A stretch of DNA of 64,000 nt, from contig NZ_JANIIC010000023.1 of the NCBI RefSeq assembly GCF_024519315.1, positions 62,001 to 126,000 on the forward strand, read 5' to 3'. The notes beneath the pieces were generated by a model that saw only the letters and a program-made list of their open reading frames with translations, had not been told where the DNA came from and searched no databases. The stretch's first letter is position 1, and each line of letters starts with the position of its first letter. The position numbers and the translations under genes are program-made. Shown here one piece after another: positions 38,502 to 47,654 of the stretch. Source of the DNA: Streptomyces malaysiensis subsp. samsunensis (GTDB lineage Bacteria > Actinomycetota > Actinomycetes > Streptomycetales > Streptomycetaceae).

Positions 38502-39621
38502 CGGCGGAACCCCCGCCGCTCTCGGCGCCGGTCCGCCCTGAGGAACCGGTGCGCCGGAACGCCCAGTCCATGCGCGGCTCCACCAGCGAGCGCAGGACCC
38601 GTCGCACCGGTTCCGTGCACAACACGGTGATCATGAGCACCGCGGCCGCGGTGACCGCGAGCTCCCCGAGCGGCGTGTGCAGCCACGGATGGTCGTACCA
38701 GTCCCAGAAACGGGACGACTTGATGATGAAGCCGTGCAGCAGATAGCCGTACAGCGTCCCCGAACCGAGCGCGGTGAACCAGGTCCCGCGCCCCGGCACC
38801 CAGGCCAGGAAGCAGGCGGTCAGCACCAGCGCCAGGGCGAAGAGGACGGGCGTGGTGAACAGACCGGTCCAGGGCGGTACGCCGTCCAGCGCCGCGACGC
38901 TCTTGCGGTGGTAGAACCACTCCGCGTCCAGCCGGGGCGCCACCAGGTACGCCGTGCACAGGGCGAAGCCCGCGACCGGCAGGGCGATCAGCCGGGCGCG
39001 CCGGGTCCGCAGCCGGGTGAAGTGGTCCGGTCGCAGGGTGAGCCCCACCACGAAGAACGGGAGGAACGCCAGCACCCGCTGGAGGCCCAGATCCCCGCCG
39101 GCCTCCGGCGAGACCGAGGCCAGCGCCGCCACCGCCAGCGCCACCGGCACCGGATGGCGCAGCGCGAGCCACATCGGAGTGGTGATCCGCCAGATGAACA
39201 GCGCGGCCAGGAACCGCATCACATACCAGGGGTCGAGCAGGCTGATGGGATAGCCCGGGTCGTCCTGTGCCCAGCGGTAGAAGAGCGTGTACGCCACCTC
39301 GAACACCACATACGGCACGACGACACCCGTGAGCAGGCGCTTCACCCGCCCCGGCGCCATGTCGAAGCTCCGCGAGAAGTAGCCCGATATGAGGGCGAAC
39401 GCGGGCATGTGGAAGGCGTAGACCATCAGGTAGACCGCGGTGACCGCCCGGCTGCCGTAGGTGAGCGGCTCCCATGCGTGGCCACACGCCACCAGCACGA
39501 TCGTGAGGTACTTCGCGTTGTCGAAGTACGGGTCGCGCGTCCGGCCCCCCGACGCGCCGCCGTCGCGCGGCCGTGGGACGGCCGGAGGTGTGGCCACACG
39601 GGTGGAAGTTCCCTGCTGCAC
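38482..39621 (-). CDS. Acyltransferase-3 family membrane protein
   Basis: 379 residues with about ten transmembrane segments. After a disordered 25-residue start comes RDPYFDNAKYLTIVLVACGHAW, the YFDNAK/LL...H motif of OpgC/NolL-type O-acyltransferases that acylate surface sugars; conserved motifs AFHMPAFALISGYFSR and LYGYLLHGFI also fit. The C-terminal tail is Gly/Ser-rich. The GTG at 39619-39621 follows GGGAGG; upstream in-frame codons lack a ribosome site. Transcribed alone, convergent with the methyltransferase. Confidence 0.86.
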   Translation of the reverse strand: MQQGTSTRVATPPAVPRPRDGGASGGRTRDPYFDNAKYLTIVLVACGHAWEPLTYGSRAVTAVYLMVYAFHMPAFALISGYFSRSFDMAPGRVKRLLTGVVVPYVVFEVAYTLFYRWAQDDPGYPISLLDPWYVMRFLAALFIWRITTPMWLALRHPVPVALAVAALASVSPEAGGDLGLQRVLAFLPFFVVGLTLRPDHFTRLRTRRARLIALPVAGFALCTAYLVAPRLDAEWFYHRKSVAALDGVPPWTGLFTTPVLFALALVLTACFLAWVPGRGTWFTALGSGTLYGYLLHGFIIKSSRFWDWYDHPWLHTPLGELAVTAAAVLMITVLCTEPVRRVLRSLVEPRMDWAFRRTGSSGRTGAESGGGSAVSGGGA

Positions 39622-39707
39622 AGACCCTCCCGGACACCTGTGATCGAGCCGACAGTCGAATCCTGGTCGCCTGCCCGGCTCGGCCCGTCCCATGCGGCCC
39701 AGGACTC

Positions 39708-39768
39708 GGATCCCCGTACGTACGGCCCGGCCGCGGCGTTCACCGGCGGGCGGCGCGTACGGGGATCC
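39708..39768 (-). terminator. Long inverted repeat after dhaL
   Basis: Thirteen-bp arms GGATCCCCGTACG and its complement enclose 35 nt of GC-rich sequence, 24 bp past the dhaL stop codon on the minus strand. A plausible terminator for dhaKL. Confidence 0.55.
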
Positions 39769-39791
39769 CCTCATGGCCCCGGCCTCCCTCC

Positions 39792-40493
39792 TCAGGACAT
39801 GGGGAGCCGGTTCAGCGAGGTCAGCTCGGCGTGTGCGGAGGCGAAGAGCAGGGCGACGGCCAGGGCGCCCGGGTCCGGGACGCCACGGGCGTGGTCGCCG
39901 GTGTAGCTGGCACGCCCCCTGCGGGCGCGCAGATCGGTCGTGGAGCGCGCGCCCCGATGGGCCGCCACCGCGGCCACGTGGAGCGCGTGCGCGGGGTCGG
40001 CGGTGGGTTCACAGGAGGCCAGGGCCCGTGCGGCCGGCACGAGGGCGTCCACCATCGTCTTGTCGCCCACCTCGGCCTCGCCGACCCGCTGGATCGCGGC
40101 CGCCCCCGCGGCCGTGCCGAGGGCCAGCGCCGCGGTCCCGGGCGGGTCGGCGGCCATCCCCAGCGCGTCGGCGAGCTCCTGGAAGAGCAGTCCGAACAGG
40201 GGACCGCTGGTGCCGCCGACATCGTCGAGGAAGACCCGCGCGGCGGCGTCGAGCGGAGCGTCCGGGCCCCTGCCGCCCCGCCCGCCGTTTCCCGCGCCCG
40301 CCGCCAGGGCGTCCAGCGCCCGGCGGACACCGTCCATCCCGGTGACCAGATTGGCGCCGAAGTCCCCGTCGCCCGCCTTCTGGTCGAGCGCGGTGAGCTC
40401 GGGTTCCACGGACCGTACGGTGGCGGCGAACCGTGTCAGCCAGTCCATGACGGCTGTGTGGGTGAGGCCCTTCGGGCCGGGCTGGTCGGACAT
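39792..40493 (-). CDS. dhaL: Dihydroxyacetone kinase ADP-binding subunit DhaL
   Basis: 233 residues, helical barrel that binds ADP and phosphorylates dihydroxyacetone held by DhaK. DQKAGDGDFGANLVTG carries the magnesium aspartates, and GGTSGPLFGLLF and VGDKTMVDALVPA are further family blocks. The ATG (40491-40493) is 32 bp after dhaK. In the PTS-linked system ADP on DhaL is recharged by DhaM; no dhaM follows in this window, so the phosphate donor is encoded elsewhere or the kinase uses ATP. Confidence 0.93.
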   Translation of the reverse strand: MSDQPGPKGLTHTAVMDWLTRFAATVRSVEPELTALDQKAGDGDFGANLVTGMDGVRRALDALAAGAGNGGRGGRGPDAPLDAAARVFLDDVGGTSGPLFGLLFQELADALGMAADPPGTAALALGTAAGAAAIQRVGEAEVGDKTMVDALVPAARALASCEPTADPAHALHVAAVAAHRGARSTTDLRARRGRASYTGDHARGVPDPGALAVALLFASAHAELTSLNRLPMS

Positions 40494-40525
40494 GGGCGGG
40501 GCAGCTCCTCGGGGCGGTGGCGGGG

Positions 40526-41524
40526 TCACAGGGGCCAGGCGGGGGTGCGGGCGGGGGCGTCCCACAGCCGCAGCGCCTCCGCGTCGGTGGCGAACAGGGT
40601 CAGCGAGAAGCCCCGCATGTCCAGGGCGCTCACGAAGGTGCCGGTCAGGGACCGGTCGAGGCCGACACCGCGATCGTCGAGGGCCTTGGCCACGGCGTCG
40701 CGGATGCCGTACAGCTCCAGCGAGGTGATCGAGCCCAGCCCGTTGACCAGGGCGAGCACCCGTGTCCCGGCAAAGTCGGGCAGCGCGGCCAGCAACTGGT
40801 CCGTCATGGTCTCGACCAGCTTGCCGAGCGGTGCGTGCGGGGTGGTGCCCTCGGCCCGCTCGCCGTGGATGCCGACCCCGAACTCCAGGACGTTGTCGGG
40901 CAGGGTGAAGGCCGGCGCCCCGGAGGCGGGCGCGGTGTGGGCGGCCGAGGCCACGGCGAGGCTGCGGGCCCGCCGGGTCACATCGGTGCCGAGGGCGACC
41001 AGGTCCTCCAGACCGCGCCCCTCGTCGGCGGCGGCGCCGAGGATCTTCTCGACGATCAGGGTGGCGCCGGTGCCGCGCCGGCCGACCGCGATGTCGTCCG
41101 AGTCGGTGGCGAGGTCGTCGTCGATGAGGACCCGGGCGCAGCGGATGCCCTCGTGGGCGAGGCGCTCGGCGGCGATGCCGAAGTTGATGCGGTCGCCGGT
41201 GTAGTTCTTGACGATGTGCAGCACCCCCTCGGCCCGGGCGACGGCCCGGCTGGCCTCGAAGATCTGCCGGTTGTGCGGCGAGGCGAAGATCCGCCCCGGG
41301 CAGGCGGCGTCCAGCATCCCCGTACCGAGGAAGCCGGAGTGCAGGGGTTCATGGCCGGACCCGCCCCCCGAGACCAGCCCGACGCGGCGGGCGGGCGCGG
41401 TGTGGCGGGTGTGGAAGTATCCGTGGTCGGGGTTGTAGTCGACGAGATCGGCATGGGCGGCGGCGAAGCCCGCGAGCGCGTCGGGAACGAGAGACTCGGG
41501 TGAGTCGCGGAAGTACTGGGGCAT
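40526..41524 (-). CDS. dhaK: Dihydroxyacetone kinase substrate-binding subunit DhaK
   Basis: 332 residues. VSGGGSGHEPLHSGFLG binds the substrate region, KNYTGDRINFGIAAE and IDDDLATDSDDIAVGRRG follow, and the covalent histidine is in FGVGIHGERAE. With DhaL it converts dihydroxyacetone to its phosphate, feeding glycolysis from glycerol. It is the first gene of dhaKL, divergent from acdS; the 289-bp gap between them holds a 22-bp direct repeat next to acdS. Confidence 0.94.
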   Translation of the reverse strand: MPQYFRDSPESLVPDALAGFAAAHADLVDYNPDHGYFHTRHTAPARRVGLVSGGGSGHEPLHSGFLGTGMLDAACPGRIFASPHNRQIFEASRAVARAEGVLHIVKNYTGDRINFGIAAERLAHEGIRCARVLIDDDLATDSDDIAVGRRGTGATLIVEKILGAAADEGRGLEDLVALGTDVTRRARSLAVASAAHTAPASGAPAFTLPDNVLEFGVGIHGERAEGTTPHAPLGKLVETMTDQLLAALPDFAGTRVLALVNGLGSITSLELYGIRDAVAKALDDRGVGLDRSLTGTFVSALDMRGFSLTLFATDAEALRLWDAPARTPAWPL

Positions 41525-41758
41525 GATCTCGGCTCCCTGGGCGAGTGGGGCGGACGGATGGGCTCGGCGGGCGAGCGCCGTCTCGGCGGTACGAGGGCTC
41601 AGGCACAGATAGTCGCCGCGACCCGGCGGCAGGGTGCTCAGGCTGGACAGCAGCGGGACCCCAACGGCCTATCGGCATACGCCGGTCGTGTGCAGCCGGG
41701 GCCGGGTCGGGGAGGGATCGGCTCGTGTGCCCACGGGGAGGGGCGGGGTAGGGATCGG

Positions 41759-41802
41759 CGGACATCGGGCACCACCCACGCGGACATCCGGCACCACCCA
41801 CA
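41759..41802 (+). repeat. 22-bp tandem direct repeat upstream of acdS
   Basis: Two near-identical copies of CGGACATCSGGCACCACCC plus CACG/CACA lie head to tail (start 41759 and 41781), immediately before the acdS ribosome site. The 22-bp period puts both on one helix face, so this may be an operator. Nothing else was recognised in 41525-41758. Confidence 0.5.
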
Positions 41803-41813
41803 AGGAGTCACCC

Positions 41814-42821
41814 ATGTCCCTCGATGACTTCGAGCGCCACCCCCTGCTGTTCGGCCCCAGCCCGGTCCACCCGCTGGACCGGCTGAGCGAGCGCCTCGGC
41901 GGGGCGCGCATCTGGGCCAAGCGCGAGGACTGCAACAGCGGGCTGGCCTTCGGCGGCAACAAGACCCGCAAGCTGGAGTACCTCATCCCCGACGCGCTCC
42001 GGAAGGGCGCGGACACCCTGGTGAGCATCGGCGGTGTGCAGTCCAACCACACCCGCCAGGTCGCCGCGGTGGCGGCGAAGCTGGGGCTGAAGGCCGTACT
42101 GGTGCAGGAGAGCTGGGTGGACTGGCCCGACTCCGTCAACGACAAGGTCGGCAACATCCTGCTCTCACGGATCATGGGCGCGGAGGTGAGGCTGGTCGAC
42201 GCCGGGTTCGGCATCGGCTTCAAAGACAGCTGGGCGCGCGCCCTGGAGGACGTCCGCGCCGCGGGCGGTACGCCCTATCCGATCCCCGCCGGGGCCTCCG
42301 ACCATCCGCTGGGCGGTCTGGGCTTCGCCAACTGGGCCCGCGAGGTCCAGGAACAGGAGCGCGAGCTGGGGGTCTTCTTCGACACCGTCGTGGTGTGCAG
42401 CGTCACCGGCTCCACCCAGGCGGGCATGATCGCGGGCTTCGCGGGCCAGGACCGCCCCCGCCGGGTCCTGGGCATCGACGCCTCCGCCAAGCTCGCCGAG
42501 ACCCGGGCCCAGGTGGAGAAGATCGCACGTGAGACCGCCGCGCTGATCGGCCTCGGCCGGGAGCTGCGCGATGAGGAGATCACCGTGCTGGAGGGCTGGG
42601 CCGGGGACCTCTACGGGGTGCCGGTCGACTCCACCCTCGAGGCGATCCGGCTCACCGGAAGCCTCGAAGGGGTGATCCTCGACCCGGTCTACGAGGGCAA
42701 GTCCATGGCCGGGCTCATCGACCTCGTCCGCGACGGCGACATACCCGAGGACTCCAACGTGCTCTACGCCCACCTCGGCGGCCAGCCCGCGCTCAACGCC
42801 TACAGCGGCGCCTTCCGCTGA
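41814..42821 (+). CDS. acdS: 1-aminocyclopropane-1-carboxylate deaminase
   Basis: 335 residues, cytosolic PLP enzyme that turns the plant ethylene precursor ACC into 2-oxobutanoate and ammonia. PLP lysine in GGNKTRKLEYL, the serine of IGGVQSNHTRQVA, and the two residues that separate true deaminases from D-cysteine desulfhydrases: Glu in DPVYEGKSM and Leu in AHLGGQPAL. Length agrees with AcdS (338). AAGGAG precedes the ATG by 7 nt. It suggests a plant-associated or soil lifestyle. A 22-bp tandem repeat lies right upstream; a Lrp-type AcdR regulator is not next to it. Confidence 0.93.
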   Translation: MSLDDFERHPLLFGPSPVHPLDRLSERLGGARIWAKREDCNSGLAFGGNKTRKLEYLIPDALRKGADTLVSIGGVQSNHTRQVAAVAAKLGLKAVLVQESWVDWPDSVNDKVGNILLSRIMGAEVRLVDAGFGIGFKDSWARALEDVRAAGGTPYPIPAGASDHPLGGLGFANWAREVQEQERELGVFFDTVVVCSVTGSTQAGMIAGFAGQDRPRRVLGIDASAKLAETRAQVEKIARETAALIGLGRELRDEEITVLEGWAGDLYGVPVDSTLEAIRLTGSLEGVILDPVYEGKSMAGLIDLVRDGDIPEDSNVLYAHLGGQPALNAYSGAFR

Positions 42822-42901
42822 CCCCGCCCGCGCCTTCCTGACACGCCCCCGCACCGGAAGCCCGAGCGCCCCTGGTCCGAAAGGAGGAGGAAAGGCGGGG
42901 C

Positions 42902-43795
42902 ATGGGCGATGGGCCGCCGTCGCCGGGGTACCCGGGGCCACGCGGCCCCGTGGCCGCCCCACCGCCGCGAGACCAGGGAGCCAGGGTGACGGACATGAAC
43001 CCCGGGAACGACCGGCAGGCCGGAAACGCCGCGCCTCCCGACGGCCCGCTGTCGGGCTGCGCGGCGCTGGTGACCGGCGCGTCCAGCGGCATCGGAGCGG
43101 CCACCGCCATGGAGCTGGCCCGGCAGGGAGCCGATCTCGCGCTGGTGGCCCGCCGCACCGAACGGCTGGAGGACCTGGCCGCCACCGTCCGGAAGGAGGG
43201 CCGTTCCTGCGCCGTCCTCACCGCCGATCTCCAGGACGCGGCGCGGGCCCGTCAGTGCGTCGAGGACGCCGTGCGGGAGTGCGGACGCCTCGATGTGCTG
43301 GTGAACAACGCCGGCTCCCTGGTGACCGGCACCGTTGAGGAGGGCGACCCCGAGGGCTGGGAGCGGATGATCGACCTCAACGTCAGGACCGTACTGCACA
43401 CCTCCCGGCAGGCGCTGCCGCATCTGCTGCGGACGGCGTCCGAGGGGCCGCGCGGGGTGGCGGACGTAGTGAACATCAGCTCGGTGGCCGGACGGCTGGC
43501 GCGGCCCGGCAACGCCGTCTACGCGGCCACCAAACACGCGGTGGGCGCCTTGAGCGAGTCCATGCGCCAGGAGGTGACCGCACGCGGTGTCCGGGTGGGC
43601 CTGGTCGAGCCCGGCATGACCGCCACGGAGCTGACGGCCCCCGACAGCGCGTCCGCCTCCGTCGCACGCGGGATGCCACCGGAGTCCTGGCTGCGCCCCG
43701 AGGACATCGCGCGCGCCATCGCCTTCATGGTCACCCAGCCCTCGCACACCGCCGTCAACGAGATCCTGGTGCGCCCCACCGCCCAGGAACACTGA
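42902..43795 (+). CDS. Short-chain dehydrogenase/reductase
   Basis: 297 residues from this ATG. The NAD(P) fold starts at about residue 52: ALVTGASSGIGAATAMELA, NNAG at about 137-140, catalytic Ser in VVNISSVAG, and YAATKHA with the Tyr/Lys pair. Arg residues after the second strand (ARRTERLE) favour NADP. The first 50 residues are Pro/Gly-rich and not part of the family. ATG 42902 is kept because a purine run AAAGGAGGAGGAAAGG lies before it, but GTG 42986 with GGGAG would give a more usual 269-residue protein. Substrate unknown; 80 bp after acdS. Confidence 0.85.
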   Translation: MGDGPPSPGYPGPRGPVAAPPPRDQGARVTDMNPGNDRQAGNAAPPDGPLSGCAALVTGASSGIGAATAMELARQGADLALVARRTERLEDLAATVRKEGRSCAVLTADLQDAARARQCVEDAVRECGRLDVLVNNAGSLVTGTVEEGDPEGWERMIDLNVRTVLHTSRQALPHLLRTASEGPRGVADVVNISSVAGRLARPGNAVYAATKHAVGALSESMRQEVTARGVRVGLVEPGMTATELTAPDSASASVARGMPPESWLRPEDIARAIAFMVTQPSHTAVNEILVRPTAQEH

Positions 43796-43977
43796 ACCGC
43801 TGTGACCCGCCCCGCCCCCGGCCGCGCTCGGCGGCGGTAACGCGGCGGAGGTGTCCGCCGGCCTCGGCCCGGCGCCCCGGCCAGCGTCCTGACAGCGTGT
43901 CCTGACCGCCGTACCGGCCGCCCGGCCGGTGGCCGTGCCGGTCCCGGCCGTCGGCGCCGCCGGTCCCACTCCGCCCC

Positions 43978-44042
43978 GCGACCAGCCACGACGGCGCCGC
44001 GGACGATCGACGGCGGATCGGGGCACTTCCGGCGGAGCGCTT
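43978..44042 (+). repeat. Dispersed intergenic repeat, copy C (partial)
   Basis: Only the second half of the repeat is present: GCGACCAGCCACGACGGCGC, then CGCGGACGATCGACGGC and CACTTCCGGCGGAGCGCT. The hairpin half is missing. It lies in the 394-bp gap between the SDR and the sialidase-like gene; the rest of that gap holds a promoter and nothing else recognisable. Confidence 0.7.
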
Positions 44043-44100
44043 GTCCGGAGCCCGCTCGGCCAACCCTCGCCAGGCCCCTCGCGGAAGCGTGCGCGAAGGA

Positions 44101-44129
44101 TTTACAACGTTGGAAATTCTCTCTAGCGT
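44101..44129 (+). promoter_or_regulatory. Promoter with CAACGTTG LacI-type operator
   Basis: TTTACA (44101-44106), 17-bp spacer, TAGCGT (44124-44129). The palindrome CAACGTTG (44105-44112) overlaps the -35. Palindromes with central CG of this kind are typical LacI/GalR-family sites in front of Streptomyces glycosidases. Confidence 0.5.
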
Positions 44130-44189
44130 TGCGCCTCGCATGGCCCGGGCCCCGCTTTCCCCTCCACCACTCCTCCCGAGGGAGCGTGC

Positions 44190-45362
44190 ATGACCGCGCC
44201 GTACCGAAGACACCTCCTGCCCGTCCTGCTGACCCTCCTGACCGTCCTGGGCTCGCTCCTGGCCGTCCAGGCACCCCCGGCCGCGGCCGCCTCCGGCACC
44301 CTGCTGCGCGACGGCACCGGCCTCTACCCCCGCGCCCTGCGGCTCGAGCACAACGGCGCCGCCAACGGCCGTATCCTCGCGTCCGTGGTCACCTTCCGCG
44401 GCTCGGACGGGCTCGGCGCCATCTACGAGAGCACCGACGACGGCGCCACCTTCCGGCAGGTGGGCGAGGTGGCCGACCCCGAGGCGTCCGGGGGGCAGGG
44501 CGAATGCTGCGCCACCCTGTACGAACTGCCGCGGGCCGTCGGCGCCATGCCCGCCGGGACCCTGCTGTGGGCCGCCTCCATCGGCCAGGACGAACCGGAC
44601 CGGCGGATGGCCATCCGGGTCTTCCGCAGCAACGACCAGGGCCGCACCTGGTCCTATCTGTCCACCGTGGCCACCGCCTCCAACACCAAGGGGCTGTGGG
44701 AGCCGGAGTTCTCCGTCGACTCCAGCGGACGTCTGGTGGCCCACTACTCGGACGAGACCGACCCCGCCCACAGCCAGAAGCTGGTCGCCGCCCGCAGCGC
44801 CAACGGGCTCACCTGGAACGGCCACCACGCCACCGTGGCCAGTAATCTCGCCTCCGACCGGCCCGGCATGCCCATCGTGCGCAAACTGCCCGACGGCCAG
44901 TACTTCATGGCGTACGAGATCTGCGCTCCCCAGGGGCAGTACGCGTGCGTGGTCCACTACCGGACCTCGTGGGACGGCTGGAACTGGGGCGACCCGGCAC
45001 ACCTCGGCTACCGTCCCGAAACCGCTGACGGCACGTACTTCACCCACACCCCGAACCTCGCCTGGGCCCCCGAGGCCGGCAACCCCCGGGGCAAGTTGTT
45101 CCTCGTCGGCCAGGTCCTGAACAACGCCGATGGCAGCACCGCCGCAGGCAGCGGTGCCACCGTGTGGACCAACAGCAACGGCGGCACCGGAGCCTGGCGT
45201 TCGATCCCCGCGCCGGTGCGGGTGGACTCCAAGGTGGTCGACTGGTGTCCCAACTACAGTTCGGCGCTGCTGCCCTCGGCGGACGGCGGCCGGGTGCTGG
45301 AGATCGCCACGGACTACGTGGGCACCGTGTGCAAGCCGTTCTACGCCACCGGGGCGAGCTGA
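44190..45362 (+). CDS. Secreted sialidase-like (BNR/Asp-box) glycoside hydrolase
   Basis: 390 residues. Signal peptide about 1-34, ending AAAA. The mature part is a beta-propeller with Asp boxes STDDGATFRQV, SNDQGRTWSYL and a weaker SANGLTWNG. ALRLEHNGAANGRILASV corresponds to the first strand of such propellers, and several acidic residues (WEPEF, YEIC) could be catalytic. It may be an exo-alpha-sialidase or a GH93-type exo-arabinanase; the sequence does not decide. A putative LacI-type operator upstream suggests sugar induction. Convergent with a TetR gene. Confidence 0.8.
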   Translation: MTAPYRRHLLPVLLTLLTVLGSLLAVQAPPAAAASGTLLRDGTGLYPRALRLEHNGAANGRILASVVTFRGSDGLGAIYESTDDGATFRQVGEVADPEASGGQGECCATLYELPRAVGAMPAGTLLWAASIGQDEPDRRMAIRVFRSNDQGRTWSYLSTVATASNTKGLWEPEFSVDSSGRLVAHYSDETDPAHSQKLVAARSANGLTWNGHHATVASNLASDRPGMPIVRKLPDGQYFMAYEICAPQGQYACVVHYRTSWDGWNWGDPAHLGYRPETADGTYFTHTPNLAWAPEAGNPRGKLFLVGQVLNNADGSTAAGSGATVWTNSNGGTGAWRSIPAPVRVDSKVVDWCPNYSSALLPSADGGRVLEIATDYVGTVCKPFYATGAS

Positions 45363-45393
45363 CCCGGTGAACGCCCGCTGACCGAAGGGGGGT

Positions 45394-46020
45394 TCACCCC
45401 GCTCCGGATTCCCCGTCCGGCCGTTCGAGGCCGGTGCCCAGCATGGTGCGTACGACCGTTTCCACCAGGGCATCGGCCTCGGCGCGCGTCCGCGCGCCGA
45501 GCCGTTCGTCGAGCAGCAGTGTGCTCAGCCCGTGGACGAGCGACCAGATGCCGGTGAGCAGCGCCTCGCGCCGCTCCGGTGCCGCGACGGCCGCGATGCG
45601 GTCCGCCACGAAGGCCATCGCCGCGTCGGAGGCGGCGATGGCGTCGGGGTGGGTGCTGCACGACTGCCCGAACATCAGGCGGTACACCCCGGGGTGGTCG
45701 AGCGCGTAGTCGACCGCCGTGCACGCCATGGCCACGATTTCCGCGCCGGGATCGTCTCCGGGGGCGGCCTCGGCGAGGCGTTCGCCCAGCTCCGTGTAGC
45801 CCCGGGTGGCGAGGGCGGCGAGCAGCGTCTCCTTGTCGCGATAGTGGCGGTAGGGGGCGTTCGGGGACACCCCGGCATGCCGGGCGACCGCGCGCAGCGA
45901 CAGCTCGCCCGGGCCCTCGGTGTCGAGGAGTGCCAGGGCGGAGTCGAGCAGGGCCGCTCGCAGATCCCCGTGGTGATAGCCCGAGCCGGTTGATGTTGAC
46001 AGTGTCCACACCTCCATCAT
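45394..46020 (-). CDS. TetR-family transcriptional regulator
   Basis: 208 residues. HTH at about 17-62 (RAALLDSALALLDTEG, LSLRAVARHAGVSPNAPYRHY) and a C-terminal domain of the TetR_C_33-like kind (YALDHPGVYRLMFG). A TACAAT -10 (46032-46037) overlaps the palindrome CAATG-N4-CATTG, which fits autorepression. It is divergent from the Lnt-type gene, its most likely target. ATG 46020 is the most upstream start; a GTG 9 nt further in follows GGAG. Confidence 0.9.
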   Translation of the reverse strand: MMEVWTLSTSTGSGYHHGDLRAALLDSALALLDTEGPGELSLRAVARHAGVSPNAPYRHYRDKETLLAALATRGYTELGERLAEAAPGDDPGAEIVAMACTAVDYALDHPGVYRLMFGQSCSTHPDAIAASDAAMAFVADRIAAVAAPERREALLTGIWSLVHGLSTLLLDERLGARTRAEADALVETVVRTMLGTGLERPDGESGAG

Positions 46021-46021
46021 T

Positions 46022-46037
46022 CAATGTGGTCATTGTA
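46022..46037. promoter_or_regulatory. TetR operator CAATG-N4-CATTG over -10 box
   Basis: The perfect palindrome CAATGTGGTCATTG (46022-46035) overlaps the minus-strand -10 TACAAT (46032-46037) in the 71-bp gap between the TetR gene and the divergent N-acyltransferase gene, so one bound repressor could block both. Confidence 0.55.
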
Positions 46038-46091
46038 CACATCGATGCGGGCCGGTCTGTGCGGACACGGCCCGCGCTACAGGAGTGCCCG

Positions 46092-47654
46092 ATGTCAGAA
46101 TCACCTGGACCGCTGGTGCCCGCCGGCGCTCGATACCCGTGGCTGTGCCTGTGGGGCGGCGCCGCGGCGTCCCTGCTGTCCGTCGGCGGCCGGTTCGACG
46201 TGCCCCTGGCCGCATGGGTGGCGCCGCTGCTCCTCATCCGCTTCCTGCGCCACACCCGCCCGCTCGTGGGCCTGCCGGCGGTGTTCGCCGTGACGGTGGT
46301 ATCGGCCGCGGTGTGGATGGCCGAACTCGCCGTCCCCATCACCTGGCTCACCTTGCTGGGGGACGTGGCCTTCGGGATCGCCTACGGTCTGCCGTACGTC
46401 GTCGACCGGCTGCTCGCTCCGCGCACCGGCACCCTCGGCAGGGTGCTGCTGTTCCCCGCCGCGGCCATGTCCGTGGAATTCCTCCTCGGTACCTTCGGCC
46501 CCTTCGGCACCGCCTACGGCATGCGGGCCGCCTCCCAGCACTCGAGCACGGCGCTCCTCCAGATCACCGCGCTCGGCGGGCCGTATGTCATCGCGTTCGT
46601 CATCGGCGCGGCGGCGACGATCGGCAATCTGGTCCGGGAGCGGGGTGCACACCGGACCGCGCTGCGCTGGGCCGCCCTCTACGCCGCGGCCGTCGCGCTG
46701 ATCGTCGTCGGCGGACAGGTGCGCATGGTGTTCACGGGCACCGGAGGCGACACCGTCAAGGTCGCCGGCATCAATCCGAGCCAGGCGGCCATCGACGCGG
46801 AGACGGCGGTGCACGGCGCGTCCCGGCTCGACGTCACCGACCCGCGCCGCGTCGACCGGGCCGATGTGCGCCGGGCCGCGCAACCGCTCCTGGACGACCT
46901 CTTCCGCCAGACCGCCCGGGCGGCCGCGGCCGGCGCGCGGATCGTCGTCTGGTCGGAGAACGCCGCGCGGGTGGCCGACGAGGACCATGGCGCCTATCTG
47001 CGGCAGGCGTCGGAGGCGGCGGACGCGCACAACATCTATCTCCTGGTGGCCGACCTGACGTATCTGCCGGACGCGCCCCACGGCAGGGACGAGACACATC
47101 TCTTCGGCCCCGACGGCACGAAGCTGTGGGACTACGAGAAGGCCCGGCCCATCCCCGGGCTGGAGATCTACACGCCCGGTGACGGCCGCGTACCGGTCGT
47201 CGACACTCCCTACGGACGGCTGGCCAACCTCATCTGCTACGACGCCGACTTCCCGGCGGACACCCACATCGACGCCGACATCGTCCTCGTCCCCGGCGGT
47301 GACTGGCCCGAGATGGGGCGCACCCACACCGCCATGGCCGGGCTGCGCGCGATCGAGAACGGCTACGCGCTGGTCCGCCAGGACTTCAACGGCCAGTCCG
47401 GGGCCTACGACGCCACCGGACGGCCGCTGTCCACGAAGGACACCACCACCGACTCGGGCATCTGGTACGCCGACGTTCCCACCCACGGCTCGCCCACCCC
47501 GTACTCCCGTACCGGCGACATCGTCGCCTGGGGCGTGCTCGCCGGGACCCTGGCCGCGGCGACGGCCATCGCCACACGCTCGCGGCGCCGACCCGCTCCG
47601 CCGACTCCCGCCGCCTCCGCCGCGCGGGCGTCCGGCGTTGGCCCGGGCAGGTGA
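46092..47654 (+). CDS. lnt: Apolipoprotein N-acyltransferase (Lnt family)
   Basis: 520 residues. Six or so transmembrane helices in the first 200 residues are followed by an extracytoplasmic nitrilase domain with the triad Glu (IVVWSENAARV), Lys (YEKARPIPGLE) and Cys (NLICYDADFP), and a last helix before a basic tail. Lnt adds the third acyl chain to lipoproteins; several lipoproteins are encoded in this window. Actinomycetes carry more than one such gene, and some act in other N-acylations, so the substrate is not certain. AGGAG lies 8 nt before the ATG. Divergent from the TetR regulator. Confidence 0.87.
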   Translation: MSESPGPLVPAGARYPWLCLWGGAAASLLSVGGRFDVPLAAWVAPLLLIRFLRHTRPLVGLPAVFAVTVVSAAVWMAELAVPITWLTLLGDVAFGIAYGLPYVVDRLLAPRTGTLGRVLLFPAAAMSVEFLLGTFGPFGTAYGMRAASQHSSTALLQITALGGPYVIAFVIGAAATIGNLVRERGAHRTALRWAALYAAAVALIVVGGQVRMVFTGTGGDTVKVAGINPSQAAIDAETAVHGASRLDVTDPRRVDRADVRRAAQPLLDDLFRQTARAAAAGARIVVWSENAARVADEDHGAYLRQASEAADAHNIYLLVADLTYLPDAPHGRDETHLFGPDGTKLWDYEKARPIPGLEIYTPGDGRVPVVDTPYGRLANLICYDADFPADTHIDADIVLVPGGDWPEMGRTHTAMAGLRAIENGYALVRQDFNGQSGAYDATGRPLSTKDTTTDSGIWYADVPTHGSPTPYSRTGDIVAWGVLAGTLAAATAIATRSRRRPAPPTPAASAARASGVGPGR

